The position numbers and the translations under genes are program-made. A stretch of DNA of 49,540 bases from Chitinophagaceae bacterium (GTDB taxonomy: Bacteria > Bacteroidota > Bacteroidia > Chitinophagales > Chitinophagaceae), in the NCBI GenBank assembly GCA_023251255.1, contig JAHEZD010000039.1:1-49540 (forward strand), given 5' to 3'. Of this stretch, positions 28,501-37,548 are shown piece after piece. Numbering within the stretch: position 1 is the first letter of the stretch; every line of letters starts with the position of its first letter. Under the pieces are notes generated by a model. The model searched no databases, was not told the origin of the DNA, and worked only from the letters and a program-made list of their open reading frames with translations.

Positions 28501-30650
28501 GTCCTTATATATGGAGCACAACAAGTTTTGTTTATTTGAATGGAACGGAGACAGGCTTCAACCAATCGCACCTGTATCAACATTTTAAAAGTGATATCAG
28601 CAGGATTAAATTGGACAGTACTTCACGCGAATGGGATTACAAGAAAACGACCCATAATGTAACCATAGAACAAGCAATCTATCCATTTAGCAATGAAGAC
28701 TCGCATTTTTCAATAAAAGTGGATGGCTTTTTAGCTGCACAATCTGCTTGCTTGGGCCACTCCTTGATATTTTCTGTTTTTGATCCCGTTAGTTTGAAGC
28801 CTTGGTACAATCAGCAGCCTCAACCAGGTGTAATTCAATCTGGTACCCAAGGCAATTATATGGGAAGTGCCAGCAGTACATGTTTGCCCAATAGGGCCTG
28901 GAATTTTGAATTTTCCTATCTGAATGCTACGGAAAGGAACAAAATGGCCGCATTTATGGATGCAGTACCAAATGGTTACATAATTGCTGCAAGGTTAAAT
29001 TTGGACCAGGATGCCAATGGCCTGTTTTCAAATGAACCATTGGTGGATACTTGGAAAACCGATGGTGCCAATTCTGTTTACAGCAAGTTGAAAGCAGCCG
29101 GTTTCGCTGATATCGATTCGTTTAACCGGCCTAGGACCTGGGCATTCATGTATAAGAAAGGGGTAGCGTCATTCGTGCCAAAATGGGCCTTCAGCCATGA
29201 TACCACAGATGCCGCCATATTGAACTCAGTGGTCGAAACGACCGATACCCTAGGCTACATTACTTCTCCCGCATTTGGTCCTGCCGCTGCATGGAAGCAA
29301 TTGAAATGGAGGGGCGCTTCCTTGGAAACGGCTGCTGGTGATTTGCCAACTGTTGATGTGATAGGAGTGAACAATGCAGGAATCGAAACAACATTGTATA
29401 CCAATTTGAACCTTGCCCAACAAGATTTCAATATTAGCAGCATCAATGCATCCAGCTATCCTTATGTAAAACTAAAAATGACCAATCTGGATAGGGTAAA
29501 CCTCACACCTTATCAGTTACGTTACTGGAGATTGATTGCTGATATGGTACCAGAAGGAGCATTGGCCCCCAGTATCAAATACAGTTTCAAGGATACATTG
29601 GAAGCTGGTGAGAAACTGAATTTTTCCATTGCCTTCAAGAATGTTGGCGATGTGGCTTTCAGCAAGGACAGCATTGCGGTTAAGCTACAGGTGGTAGATA
29701 AAAGCAATGTAACCAGGACCATTCTGGTTCCGAGGATCAAGAAGCCTGCAGTAGCCGATACCACAAGCTTTAACGTAAGCATCGATACCAAGGATTTTAC
29801 AGGGGCCAATACCATGTCGGTTGATATCAACCCTAACAATGACCAACCGGAACAGTACCATTTCAATAACTTCCTCTTCAAGAATTTTTATGTGAACGCA
29901 GACAAAACAAACCCTTTGGTAGACGTTACCTTTGATGGTACGCATATCCTGAATGGGGACATCGTTTCTGCAAAACCTGCTATCCGCATCAAGTTGAAGG
30001 ACGAATCGAAATACCTTGCATTGAACGATACCGCAGGTGTTACTGTTCAGCTCCGGTATCCAGATAATAGTATCAGGCGTTATAAATATGGAACGGATAC
30101 CTTGCGTTTCACCCCTGCAACATTAAGTGGGGGGGATAATTCAGCCACGGTTGATTTCACCCCAACACTTGATGGTGAGGGCGATGAATATGAACTGATT
30201 GTTAAGGGCAAGGACATTAGCGAGAACAGCACAGGTACGCAGGATTACCGGGTTACCTTCAATGTTTACAACAAGCCCGCCATATCAGAAGTGTTCAATT
30301 ATCCGAACCCGTTCACAACCTCAACGGCATTTGTATTTACACTCACCGGTAGCCAGTTGCCCAGCAACATAAGGATACAGATATTAACGGTAACCGGCAA
30401 AGTGGTGAAGGAAATCAACCAGAATGAGCTTGGCCCAATCCGTATTGGTAGGAACATTACAGAGTACAAGTGGGACGGTACGGATATGTACGGGGCAAAA
30501 CTGGGCAATGGTGTTTACCTTTACCGTGTCATCACCAATTTGAATGGGAACAGTTTGGACAAGTTTACCATTAAGGACAGGGATGGCAATAAAGTGGATA
30601 TTGATAAATACTTCAAAGCGGGCTATGGCAAAATGTATTTAATGCGATAA
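25509..30650 (+). CDS. T9SS sortase-like C25 protein (PorU2-like)
   Basis: 1713 aa. Signal peptide at 1-18 (LITILLVFFSTFALAQ), then NEWIDYNKTYYKF as in the 2106-aa paralog. C25 domain with His648 (TYFGHSAATQLDY) and Cys678 (LLNGCNAGNFF), the same 30-residue spacing as the paralog. Beta-sandwich/CARDB-like repeats follow (VTVDYLNEFPNELSETNN near 890, then SIAFKNVGDVAF near 1380). A C-terminal module begins FNYPNPFTTSTAFVFTL with VYLYRV near the end and finishes DKYFKAGYGKMYLMR, without the simple type A CTD ending. This long layout fits the proteins named PorU2 in Bacteroidota. Expected to be a surface transpeptidase/peptidase processing T9SS cargo. Followed by a strong terminator, so it is probably the last gene of the porV2-porU2 unit. 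Confidence 0.8.
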   Translation: MRKLITILLVFFSTFALAQQYNNEWIDYNKTYYKFKVGATGLYRIGQSVLPADINATPVQNFQLWRNGKQVPLYTSVATGALPSNGFIEFWGEKNDGIPDKVMYRNPSFQLNDKLSLQTDTASFFLTINPNPTLANPNLRYEDALNDGVQGALPLETSFTYTKHLDFKEQINRGYGEDVTERVTSSSYDTGEGWGTRDIYQSSPYTFSMASLYPASSGTASLSVAVDGVSYRSRNVTFKMNGIAYVDQQLLNTQDIQVFNNTGSISASAVSSGTNNFSIEVVPISSNGDAATNRISAAYVELVYPRLYNFAGLSNFVFSLPATAQGNYIEIPVANFSGSSPVLFDATNLKRYVAVLSGAVYRFKLQASPVDRNLILVNDNVSNAIAVSTLTQRVFTNYNLAANQATYLIVSHKILFGDGISTSNPVVQYKQYRQSSIGGSFNTKIYDIDELVDQFGFGIKKHPLSIKNFVRFAKQYFVVSPTHMFLIGKGTTYEDYCYHESSAYIEQLDLVPTWGWPASDVLMVSPGIDPSPSVSIGRLSAVSQQEVAIYLDKIKSYDLQKVNAAQDIAGKLWMKQVVHVAGSNDASIEGLLIYYLNGYKAIIQQPLFGGHVADFNTQATGGPATPAVTDYLKSLFQNGIALLTYFGHSAATQLDYQMDNPNDYNNPDKYPLFLLNGCNAGNFFDYDITRLSSITSFSEKFVLAQQRGAIGVIASSHFGLTSLLDAYTTGFYKSVSGTDGYNNYVGKNMQDAIVALSNYSPFTQLTTRMHAEQFMLHGDPALKVYASTQPDFTVEPQTVSISPSVITVADTKFILNANFYNIGKAPSSANDSLSILVKWKHGDGSVDTVVRKKIKPLLYLDSLVQDLLIVPTRDGGNNTITVTVDYLNEFPNELSETNNTVSKDFVIFTDNARPVYPYNFSIINKSSSKLYASTANPVPLLVARTYEMQMDTTELFSSPFKITKTVSSFGGLLEFDPAVTYKDSTVYYWRVAPVPTSGPYIWSTTSFVYLNGTETGFNQSHLYQHFKSDISRIKLDSTSREWDYKKTTHNVTIEQAIYPFSNEDSHFSIKVDGFLAAQSACLGHSLIFSVFDPVSLKPWYNQQPQPGVIQSGTQGNYMGSASSTCLPNRAWNFEFSYLNATERNKMAAFMDAVPNGYIIAARLNLDQDANGLFSNEPLVDTWKTDGANSVYSKLKAAGFADIDSFNRPRTWAFMYKKGVASFVPKWAFSHDTTDAAILNSVVETTDTLGYITSPAFGPAAAWKQLKWRGASLETAAGDLPTVDVIGVNNAGIETTLYTNLNLAQQDFNISSINASSYPYVKLKMTNLDRVNLTPYQLRYWRLIADMVPEGALAPSIKYSFKDTLEAGEKLNFSIAFKNVGDVAFSKDSIAVKLQVVDKSNVTRTILVPRIKKPAVADTTSFNVSIDTKDFTGANTMSVDINPNNDQPEQYHFNNFLFKNFYVNADKTNPLVDVTFDGTHILNGDIVSAKPAIRIKLKDESKYLALNDTAGVTVQLRYPDNSIRRYKYGTDTLRFTPATLSGGDNSATVDFTPTLDGEGDEYELIVKGKDISENSTGTQDYRVTFNVYNKPAISEVFNYPNPFTTSTAFVFTLTGSQLPSNIRIQILTVTGKVVKEINQNELGPIRIGRNITEYKWDGTDMYGAKLGNGVYLYRVITNLNGNSLDKFTIKDRDGNKVDIDKYFKAGYGKMYLMR

Positions 30651-30672
30651 TCCCCATACGGAATTTGATGTT

Positions 30673-30709
30673 GGATGCCACGCTGTGAAAAGCATGGCAT
30701 CCATTTTTT
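30673..30709 (+). terminator. Rho-independent terminator after the PorU2-like gene
   Basis: GGATGCCA (30673-30680) pairs with TGGCATCC (30695-30702), with inner GCT/AGC pairing, followed directly by ATTTTTTT. Confidence 0.85.
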
Positions 30710-30736
30710 ATGGTATAATTGAAATAAGTTTGCAGC

Positions 30737-31120
30737 ATGAACCTAAAAGGAACAGGGGTTGGCACCAGGGCCATCAACTTTGTTATAGACAATATATTTG
30801 TTTTTGCAATTGCCTATATAGGATTTAAAGTGTACAAATGGTATGTATACTATTACCACATCGCCTACTTTAATTTTGGTTGGTTCTTTGCTGCAAGCAT
30901 TGTTGTTTACTACACTGTATTGGAAAGTATTTTTGCACGCACACCGGGTAAATGGTTCAGTCACAGCAAAGTGGTCAATCAACAAGGCTTCAGGCCAAGC
31001 TTTGTAGCTATACTCATCAGGAGCTTGGTAAGGCTTACCGTAATTGATATGTTTTTCATTCCGTTCTTGGATAAGACCCTACACGATTTCGTAAGTAAAA
31101 CGGAAGTTGTACAGGCTTGA
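30737..31120 (+). CDS. RDD family membrane protein
   Basis: 127 aa with three hydrophobic segments (about 12-34, 50-65 and 95-110). RDD features are RAINFVIDN near residue 11 (Arg-Asp of the first helix), TPGKWFSHSKVVNQQGFRPS near 70-90 and IRSLVR followed by LHDFVSKTEVV at the end. Family proteins are small polytopic inner-membrane proteins of uncertain function; some affect ion or Na+/H+ exchange. Single gene behind the PorU2 terminator, with no visible link to the T9SS genes. Confidence 0.85.
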   Translation: MNLKGTGVGTRAINFVIDNIFVFAIAYIGFKVYKWYVYYYHIAYFNFGWFFAASIVVYYTVLESIFARTPGKWFSHSKVVNQQGFRPSFVAILIRSLVRLTVIDMFFIPFLDKTLHDFVSKTEVVQA

Positions 31121-31176
31121 TATACAGCTTTTTAAAAAAACGAGTGCAACCAGTGCAATAGTTGCCAATAAGGTGG

Positions 31177-31283
31177 ACTAAGTTTGAGTTATTGTCAGGT
31201 TGAGCCTGTCGAAACCAATTAGAATTACGATACAAAATCGCCTTCGACAGGCTCAGGCTGACACTTACTTTTCAAACTGAGTC
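31177..31283. mobile_element. MITE/REP-like palindromic element, complete copy
   Basis: An imperfect 107-bp palindrome. Outer arms are GACTAAGTTTGA (31177-31188) and TCAAACTGAGTC (31272-31283), 11 of 12 complementary. Inner arms are GTCAGGTTGAGCCTGTCGAA (31194-31213) and TTCGACAGGCTCAGGCTGAC (31243-31262), 18 of 20 complementary. No open frame inside. Related copies or fragments occur at 8605, 10194 and, inverted, at 37743-37825. Short transposon-derived or REP-like elements of this form are non-autonomous. Confidence 0.75.
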
Positions 31284-31303
31284 ACTACTACCAATAAAAA
31301 CAA

Positions 31304-31333
31304 TTGTTTTTCTGGAACAATTTATTACTTTCA
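31304..31333 (+). promoter_or_regulatory. Candidate promoter of the giant adhesin gene
   Basis: TTG at 31304-31306, 19 bp, then TACTTTCA at 31326-31333: exact spacing and a 4-of-6 match to TAnnTTTG. It lies about 500 bp upstream of the ATG, so it would give a very long leader. Confidence 0.3.
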
Positions 31334-31839
31334 CCCTGCTTTATCTAACGGTTTATCCATGCTTGCTCCATTTATGTATGATTGCTACAGAAGCGGTCAA
31401 TAGGTACACAACTAAATGAAGCCATATGAATCCTTTTTATTCAAATGCAATTGCATTGCATCTTTCCAACAGTTATACTGTTGTCTCCAACCATTGTACA
31501 CAGTACGGATCAGGTTTATCAAACAACCTAGCTGGTCAATCATCGCGTCATTTCTTTGTCCCGGAGCTATTTAACAAGCATTGAATAAGTACCCTTGTTG
31601 CCATTGGCTCCCCCATTGAGCATATCGCATCTCAAATACCCTTTTAAATACCCATATCAACGATTGCTTTATGCAAGAAATAGTCACGATAGTATTGTTG
31701 GTTGTACCCGGTAATACAAGGCAGTTGGCAAATGGTTCAATAGCAAACAAAAATGCAAAGCCAATATTGATTGAATGGCCCAAACAATAATCTCCATTAT
31801 ATAAAACGCGCTCCTCAAAATTTCTTAAACGATTGCCTT

Positions 31840-34800
31840 ATGAAAAAATTAATTACGCTTATAGTTGTTCTCTGCGCTTTTTATGCAGTGTCTGCAACTA
31901 CCTATTATTCAAAAAATAACAGTAACCCTGCAACTGCTGCTAACTGGGCACCTACTCGGGGCGGCACTGGAACGGCACCATCAAATTTTACCACTAGTGG
32001 TGATGTTTTTGTTATTCAAAGCCCTAATAATATGGCCACTACTGGTACATGGACATTGGGCGCAAGTGTTACACTCCAAATTGAAAATGGTGCCACCTTA
32101 ACTGCAAACAATGCTGTTACCATAAATGCGGCGGGTACTTTCCAGATTGATAACGGCGGCACTTATGTTCATAACAATAGCACTACGACGGCTGTTTTCA
32201 ATGGTACCTGTACGTTTGGTGCATCCAGCCAGTTTACAGTAACGGCCAGCGCTAGTACCTTAATCGCAGCATCAAAATCCATCGATTTTGGTAACCTCAC
32301 AATCAATACTGCCTCGGGCGATATTACTTGCAATGGTAGCGTGCATTCGGTGCAGGGTAACCTGCTGGTTCAGGCGACAGGTACAGGTTCGTTCAGGTTA
32401 GGGGCAGCCAGTTTCCCTATTGCTACCACCATCAGTGGAAACCTCACTGTTCAGGCGGGCATCTTTACTTTTAATACATCTTCGGGTGGAACCCCCACTG
32501 TCACCGTTAACGGGAATGTGATTCTTAGTGGGGGTGTTTTAAATGCTTGCGGATCTTCAGGCACCAGCATTTTCAATATTACGGGAGATATGACTTTGAG
32601 CGGAGGATCTTTTAATGGAAGCAGCAATAGCAGTGGTATATCCACTACAACAATTGGTGGTAATCTAGCAATTAGCAGTGGCACCTTTGGTATGAACAGC
32701 AGTACCGCAAGCAATACAGTTGCCAATATAACGGGCAATGTAACCATTTCTGGAACGGGTATTATGGGCAACTCAACTGGTGGCGGTGGTGGTTATACCA
32801 TCAACATCACTGGTAACCTAAACATTCAAACTGGTGGCAGTGTGGTACTTACAGGAACTGCTAATAGTACCAGGGTAATGAATATTTGGTTAGGTGGTAA
32901 CTTTAATATGACTGGCGGAACCTTTGATTGTTCTTCGGTACTTAGTTCGACCACACCTTTTTTCAGGTTTGCAGGTGGTCAGCCAACTGCCACATTCACG
33001 CAAAGTGGGGGTACATTTACCACCTTCTATTCAACCAATAGCAATAGGGGCTTTGACTGGTCAATAGCAACAGGAAAAACAGTCACTTTCAACAATGCAT
33101 TCACCTTGCCAACAGGAAGGTCCTTTAAGGACAGCGGCACATTGGTAACCACGGTTCCCATTACCAATAACGGAACCTTTACCATCGGCGGTGCTGCAGT
33201 TACGGGCACATTCCAATTGAATGATGGCGGCTCTGTTACGGGCACTGCACTAACTTATGCGGCATTGGGCAGGTTAAGTTACAATGGCACTTCAGCAGCA
33301 CAAACAACAACCGATTTGGAGCTTCCAACAACTGCTGCACCCAATGATATCATCATCAACAACAGCAATGGGGTCACGCTCCATGCATCAAAAGCAATAG
33401 CGGGTGCCCTCACCATGACCGCAGGCAAATTGGCCCTAGGGGCCAATACCCTAACCGTCGGTTCGGCCACGGGCAGTGCATCAAGTTATGTGAATGCCAG
33501 CAGTGCGGGCAAATTGAAGCAGGGTGTTGGCGGCAGTGCGGTACTGTACCCTATTGGTACATCATCAACCTATAATCCCGTTACGCTCACCAATGCAGGA
33601 ACATTGGATAATTACAGTGTTGGCGTTATAAGCGGCGCTCCTGCCAACTTAACTGATGCAACCCAGCAGGTGCAGGATACATGGACCATTGCAGAAGATG
33701 TGAACGGAGCGAGCAACTTGACCGTTCAAACACAATGGTCATTGACCGATGAAGGTCCCTCCTTCAATAGGAACAGCAATTTAAAAGTAGGCAGGTACAC
33801 AGGTGCCGGAACAAGCTGGGAAAAGTATGCAGCGGTGCTAGCTGGCGCTAATCCCTATACAGCAACCGCTTCGGGCTTTACCGCTATTGGTACGGCTGGT
33901 GTGGCATTTTCCACAGGTAACTTTTTTGTGAATACTGCTGATGTGGCACTCTCCTCACCTGCACAGGTTGCAGCGGGGAACATAGGGCAGGGTACCACCA
34001 ACAATGTCATATACAGTTTCCAGGTTGCAGCCAGCACTGCTGATGCAACATTGAACGCCGTTGCATTTACAACAGTAGGCACCTACACGGCCACTGACAT
34101 AGTGAACTATAAACTATGGTACAGTGCCACAAACATATTCGGTGCCGCGGTGCAGGTGGGTTCAGCTATCACCACATCCCTAGGGGCGGGCGCACATACT
34201 TTCAATAGTATGATAGCTGTTGTGCCCAACGGCAGCACTGGCTATTTCTTCATTACGGCAGACATCGCATTTACAGCCACTACAGGCAACATCAATATAG
34301 CGGCCATCGCACCAAGCGATTTGACATTTGAAGCCGCAAATGTTACGGGCAGCACTACGGTAGGTGGGGCCCAAACCATTGTAGCCACCACGGTTATGCT
34401 TGCATCTGCTAACCCAGCGGTGGCGGCATCCACCATTAGCAGGACCATCAATAAGAACCCCATTTATAAATTTACCTTGACACCCGCTACTGCAGGAGCA
34501 CTGTTGAACCAAGTTGATTTTACTACAGGCGGCACTTATGCAGCCGCAGATCTGAGCAGGTTCCAGCTCTGGTACAAGGCATCGGATGATTTATCAACTG
34601 CTGTACAGATTGGCACCGATATAAATACCTCCTTGGGTACGGGTACACATTCATTTACGGGATTGTCACAGAGCATCAATTTGGGCGCAACAGGCTTTTT
34701 CTGGATTACAACCGATGTGCCCGTAAGCGCAACATTGCTCAATACAGTGAATGTGTCAGCTTTAACAATGGCAGACATTACCCTGGCATCCGGTAGCAAA

Positions 34801-37461
34801 ACAGGAACAGCCTTTGCAGGGGGCGACCAAACAATAACCGCCGCATCCGATGCAACAAAATATTTCAGGTCCAAAGCAACAGGTAACTGGAGCGACTATA
34901 CCACTTGGGAATCATCGGATGATAACATTTCCTGGTTCAATGCCACGCTTTCACCAACAAGTGCAGCCACTGCTATTACGGTACTGTCTGGACATACAGT
35001 TACGGTAACAGCAGGCGTTACGATTGATGACCTAACGGTGAATGCTGGAGGTCAGGTAACTGTGAACAGCAGCGTTACCCTTATAATAGCCAATGGTGCT
35101 GCTGACCCTGATGTAACCATCAACGGCAAACTGGTAAGCGCTGGTACCATTACCACCACAGGTACATTGACCATCGGTGCAACAGGCGAATACCAACATG
35201 CCCAAAATGGCGGCACCATCCCAACTGCCACATGGGCCACAGGCTCAACGGCAAACATCACTGGTCTGACCACCACATCGCCAGGTGGCCGTGGGCAGGT
35301 GTTCAGCAATTTCATTTTTGATTGCAGTGGCCTGACTGCCCAAATTGTTTGGGGCTCAAGCCTGCCAACTGGCCCTACAGGAGCTGGAACCTTCCAGGTC
35401 ACCAATACCATGACCGTAAAACGGACCGGCTCAAGTACACTGCAACTGCATTCATCAGGAGGTCAGGAAAGAATAACGGTTGGGAATTATGTGCAGAATG
35501 GCGGTAGCGTTTATTTAATAAATGGCTACGGCGGAACATCGGGTGGTGCAGACAGGATCTTTACTGTGAACGGCACTTTCACCATAGACAATTCCGTTGC
35601 TGCCAGCCCATTATTTTCTATCTCAAACGGAACAGCAGCTTCGGTTAAGCCGTTTACGTTGAATGTGGGAGGTGATATGACCATTGGTACAGGTGCAACA
35701 GTTCAGGCTGATATTACCAACATTCCCAGTAGCAGTCTCATATTCAATGGTACAGGAACGCAGGTACTCACCGTGAATGGCATATTGGGCGATGAGGTCA
35801 TTACTGTGAACAAAGCATCTGGTACAGTGAACCTAGCTAGCGATATCTCCGTTACCAATGCCCTTAACATGACGGCTGGCCAATTGGCATTGGGCAGTTT
35901 CAATGTAACATTGGTATCCACAGCAACCAGAACAGCAAGTATCCCCGCTACAGCACTAGCTACGCCATTCACTTATACAAGTGGCAGGTTCATTGTGCAG
36001 CGTTACATAGCAGGGGGTGCATCCAGCGGTACGCCCGGTAGGCGGGCCTTCCGTTTCCTGGGCCATCCTTTCAATAATTACTTGGATCTCACGCAGCTTA
36101 CCAATCAAATAGATATTACCGGTACAGGAGCCACCACCGCACCCACCGCAGCAAACTTTACACAGTCTGGTACCAATGCACCATCCGCATTCTGGTTCAA
36201 TCCCTTGTTGGCAGACAATGCCACCAATGATGCTGGCTGGCAGCCCTTCACCAATGCACTGCCTGTGAGTGGAAGCGATGCCAACGCTTGGAAACTTGCC
36301 CAGGGTATAAGGGTACTGGTAAGGGGAGCAAAAGGGGAGGGCCTTACAGGCGGCACTTACACCGCAAGCAATGTTACCCTTAGCATGGCTGGCCAGGTCA
36401 ATGTGGCCACCACTCCCATTGGCGTAACATTGGCCACCAACGCTGTGCCCGGAGCAGGCTGGAACCTAGTAGCCAACCCATTGCCATCAACCATAGAAAT
36501 ACAGGCAAAGCTTAAAGCATTGCGTACAGCCGCAATAGGTGGGGCCAATAGCAACCTCGGCGCCGTGGCCTATGTATGGAACCCCAACAAGGCAGCCACA
36601 GTAAGGGGTGGTTACGATGCCATTGACCTAACAGCGGCAACCAGCTATTACCTGCCCATGAGCAGTGTGGTGCTGGTACAAACAACCACCGATGGTAATA
36701 CGGCACTCACATTCTCCGAGTCCGATAAAAGCACCAGTGCAGCAGCTTCACTGTTCAGGACAACAGGCATCAACAATGCCATCGTACTGCAGTTGATGGA
36801 TGCAGGCAATAACCAACTGGATGAAACATTCATCCGTTTCAACAATGGTGCCGCCACAAAGTTTGAGTCCAGCGATGGAGGCAAATTGTTGAATGACTAT
36901 GCCCTGTACAGCGTAACAAACGATAACGTAAAAACCTACATCAACAGCCAGCCCGAACCATCCAATGACACCAAAATTCGATTGGGGATCTATAGCGGTG
37001 CAGCAAAGGATTTCACGATCAAAGCAACTGAACTTAACCTGCCCATTGGCATGGATGTTTACCTGAAGGACAACTTCACCAACAAGCTGGAACTGGTAAC
37101 CGGAACAAATTATACCTATACGTTCAGCACCACTTCCAATGCTGCAAGCAGTGGTGCAGGTAGGTTTGAACTCCTGTTCTCCAAATCAGTGGTACCAATG
37201 CCATTGCCAACAGGTTTCTCCATTAAGTTGAGCCCCAATCCAGCTACCGATAAGCTGCTTGTTACATTCAGCAATGAAGAGCAGGCAGGTACCATACTTA
37301 CCATCACCAATGCAGAAGGTAAGCTGGTAAAAACAATCAATGCAGGCAATGTACTAACAGGCCAGCTAAGTATTGATGTAAAGGGGCTTGCCAAAGGCAC
37401 TTACTATGTTACATTGAACAATGGCAAGCAAAAGAAAACAGAGAAATTGCAGGTGCAGTAA
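31840..37461 (+). CDS. Giant secreted T9SS cargo protein, adhesin-like
   Basis: 1873 aa from the ATG at 31840, which starts a clear signal peptide (KKLITLIVVLCAFYAVSA); a 23-codon upstream extension is rejected. Residues about 20-690 are Gly/Ser/Thr/Asn-rich strand repeats (GNLTISGGTF-type), typical of a parallel beta-helix. Two tandem beta-sandwich-like repeats of 150 residues begin near 702 and 852 (QVG.AITTSLG.GAHTF against QIG.DINTSLG.GTHSF). A second beta-helix-like block begins with KATGNWSDYTTWES near 1010. A C-terminal module (from about 1384) is shared with the 2106-aa sortase-like protein, and the last 80 residues are a type A sorting domain (KLSPNPATDKLLV ... GTYYVTL). Predicted to cross the outer membrane by the T9SS and be attached to the surface. 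Function, probably adhesion or biofilm, is inferred. Confidence 0.85.
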   Translation: MKKLITLIVVLCAFYAVSATTYYSKNNSNPATAANWAPTRGGTGTAPSNFTTSGDVFVIQSPNNMATTGTWTLGASVTLQIENGATLTANNAVTINAAGTFQIDNGGTYVHNNSTTTAVFNGTCTFGASSQFTVTASASTLIAASKSIDFGNLTINTASGDITCNGSVHSVQGNLLVQATGTGSFRLGAASFPIATTISGNLTVQAGIFTFNTSSGGTPTVTVNGNVILSGGVLNACGSSGTSIFNITGDMTLSGGSFNGSSNSSGISTTTIGGNLAISSGTFGMNSSTASNTVANITGNVTISGTGIMGNSTGGGGGYTINITGNLNIQTGGSVVLTGTANSTRVMNIWLGGNFNMTGGTFDCSSVLSSTTPFFRFAGGQPTATFTQSGGTFTTFYSTNSNRGFDWSIATGKTVTFNNAFTLPTGRSFKDSGTLVTTVPITNNGTFTIGGAAVTGTFQLNDGGSVTGTALTYAALGRLSYNGTSAAQTTTDLELPTTAAPNDIIINNSNGVTLHASKAIAGALTMTAGKLALGANTLTVGSATGSASSYVNASSAGKLKQGVGGSAVLYPIGTSSTYNPVTLTNAGTLDNYSVGVISGAPANLTDATQQVQDTWTIAEDVNGASNLTVQTQWSLTDEGPSFNRNSNLKVGRYTGAGTSWEKYAAVLAGANPYTATASGFTAIGTAGVAFSTGNFFVNTADVALSSPAQVAAGNIGQGTTNNVIYSFQVAASTADATLNAVAFTTVGTYTATDIVNYKLWYSATNIFGAAVQVGSAITTSLGAGAHTFNSMIAVVPNGSTGYFFITADIAFTATTGNINIAAIAPSDLTFEAANVTGSTTVGGAQTIVATTVMLASANPAVAASTISRTINKNPIYKFTLTPATAGALLNQVDFTTGGTYAAADLSRFQLWYKASDDLSTAVQIGTDINTSLGTGTHSFTGLSQSINLGATGFFWITTDVPVSATLLNTVNVSALTMADITLASGSKTGTAFAGGDQTITAASDATKYFRSKATGNWSDYTTWESSDDNISWFNATLSPTSAATAITVLSGHTVTVTAGVTIDDLTVNAGGQVTVNSSVTLIIANGAADPDVTINGKLVSAGTITTTGTLTIGATGEYQHAQNGGTIPTATWATGSTANITGLTTTSPGGRGQVFSNFIFDCSGLTAQIVWGSSLPTGPTGAGTFQVTNTMTVKRTGSSTLQLHSSGGQERITVGNYVQNGGSVYLINGYGGTSGGADRIFTVNGTFTIDNSVAASPLFSISNGTAASVKPFTLNVGGDMTIGTGATVQADITNIPSSSLIFNGTGTQVLTVNGILGDEVITVNKASGTVNLASDISVTNALNMTAGQLALGSFNVTLVSTATRTASIPATALATPFTYTSGRFIVQRYIAGGASSGTPGRRAFRFLGHPFNNYLDLTQLTNQIDITGTGATTAPTAANFTQSGTNAPSAFWFNPLLADNATNDAGWQPFTNALPVSGSDANAWKLAQGIRVLVRGAKGEGLTGGTYTASNVTLSMAGQVNVATTPIGVTLATNAVPGAGWNLVANPLPSTIEIQAKLKALRTAAIGGANSNLGAVAYVWNPNKAATVRGGYDAIDLTAATSYYLPMSSVVLVQTTTDGNTALTFSESDKSTSAAASLFRTTGINNAIVLQLMDAGNNQLDETFIRFNNGAATKFESSDGGKLLNDYALYSVTNDNVKTYINSQPEPSNDTKIRLGIYSGAAKDFTIKATELNLPIGMDVYLKDNFTNKLELVTGTNYTYTFSTTSNAASSGAGRFELLFSKSVVPMPLPTGFSIKLSPNPATDKLLVTFSNEEQAGTILTITNAEGKLVKTINAGNVLTGQLSIDVKGLAKGTYYVTLNNGKQKKTEKLQVQ

Positions 37462-37472
37462 ACAGCTTCTTG

Positions 37473-37503
37473 AAATGCCCAACCATATTATGGTTGGGCA
37501 TTT
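37473..37503 (+). terminator. Perfect hairpin after the giant adhesin gene
   Basis: A 14-bp perfect stem, AAATGCCCAACCAT (37473-37486) and its complement at 37490-37503, with a 3-nt loop. Only TTT of the right arm and AAT follow, so it may terminate or attenuate before the 65-aa gene. Confidence 0.65.
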
Positions 37504-37548
37504 AATACCAAAGAGTGAAACATACATTCAGAAAATAAAATATAAAAA

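Larger units (their letters stand above)
31121..31839. other. Intergenic region, 719 bp, with MITE-like element and candidate leader
   Basis: No convincing gene. It holds the palindromic element at 31177-31283 and a candidate promoter at 31304-31333, leaving a long leader of about 500 nt before the adhesin gene. A 70-codon minus-strand frame at 31571-31783 has no recognisable features. Confidence 0.6.

Noticed and set aside
31571-31783. 70-aa minus-strand frame in the adhesin leader
   Set aside because: No motif or plausible context.
32451-36884. Many minus-strand frames inside the adhesin gene
   Set aside because: Shadows caused by biased Thr/Ala/Val codons; the plus frame has signal peptide, repeats and sorting domain.
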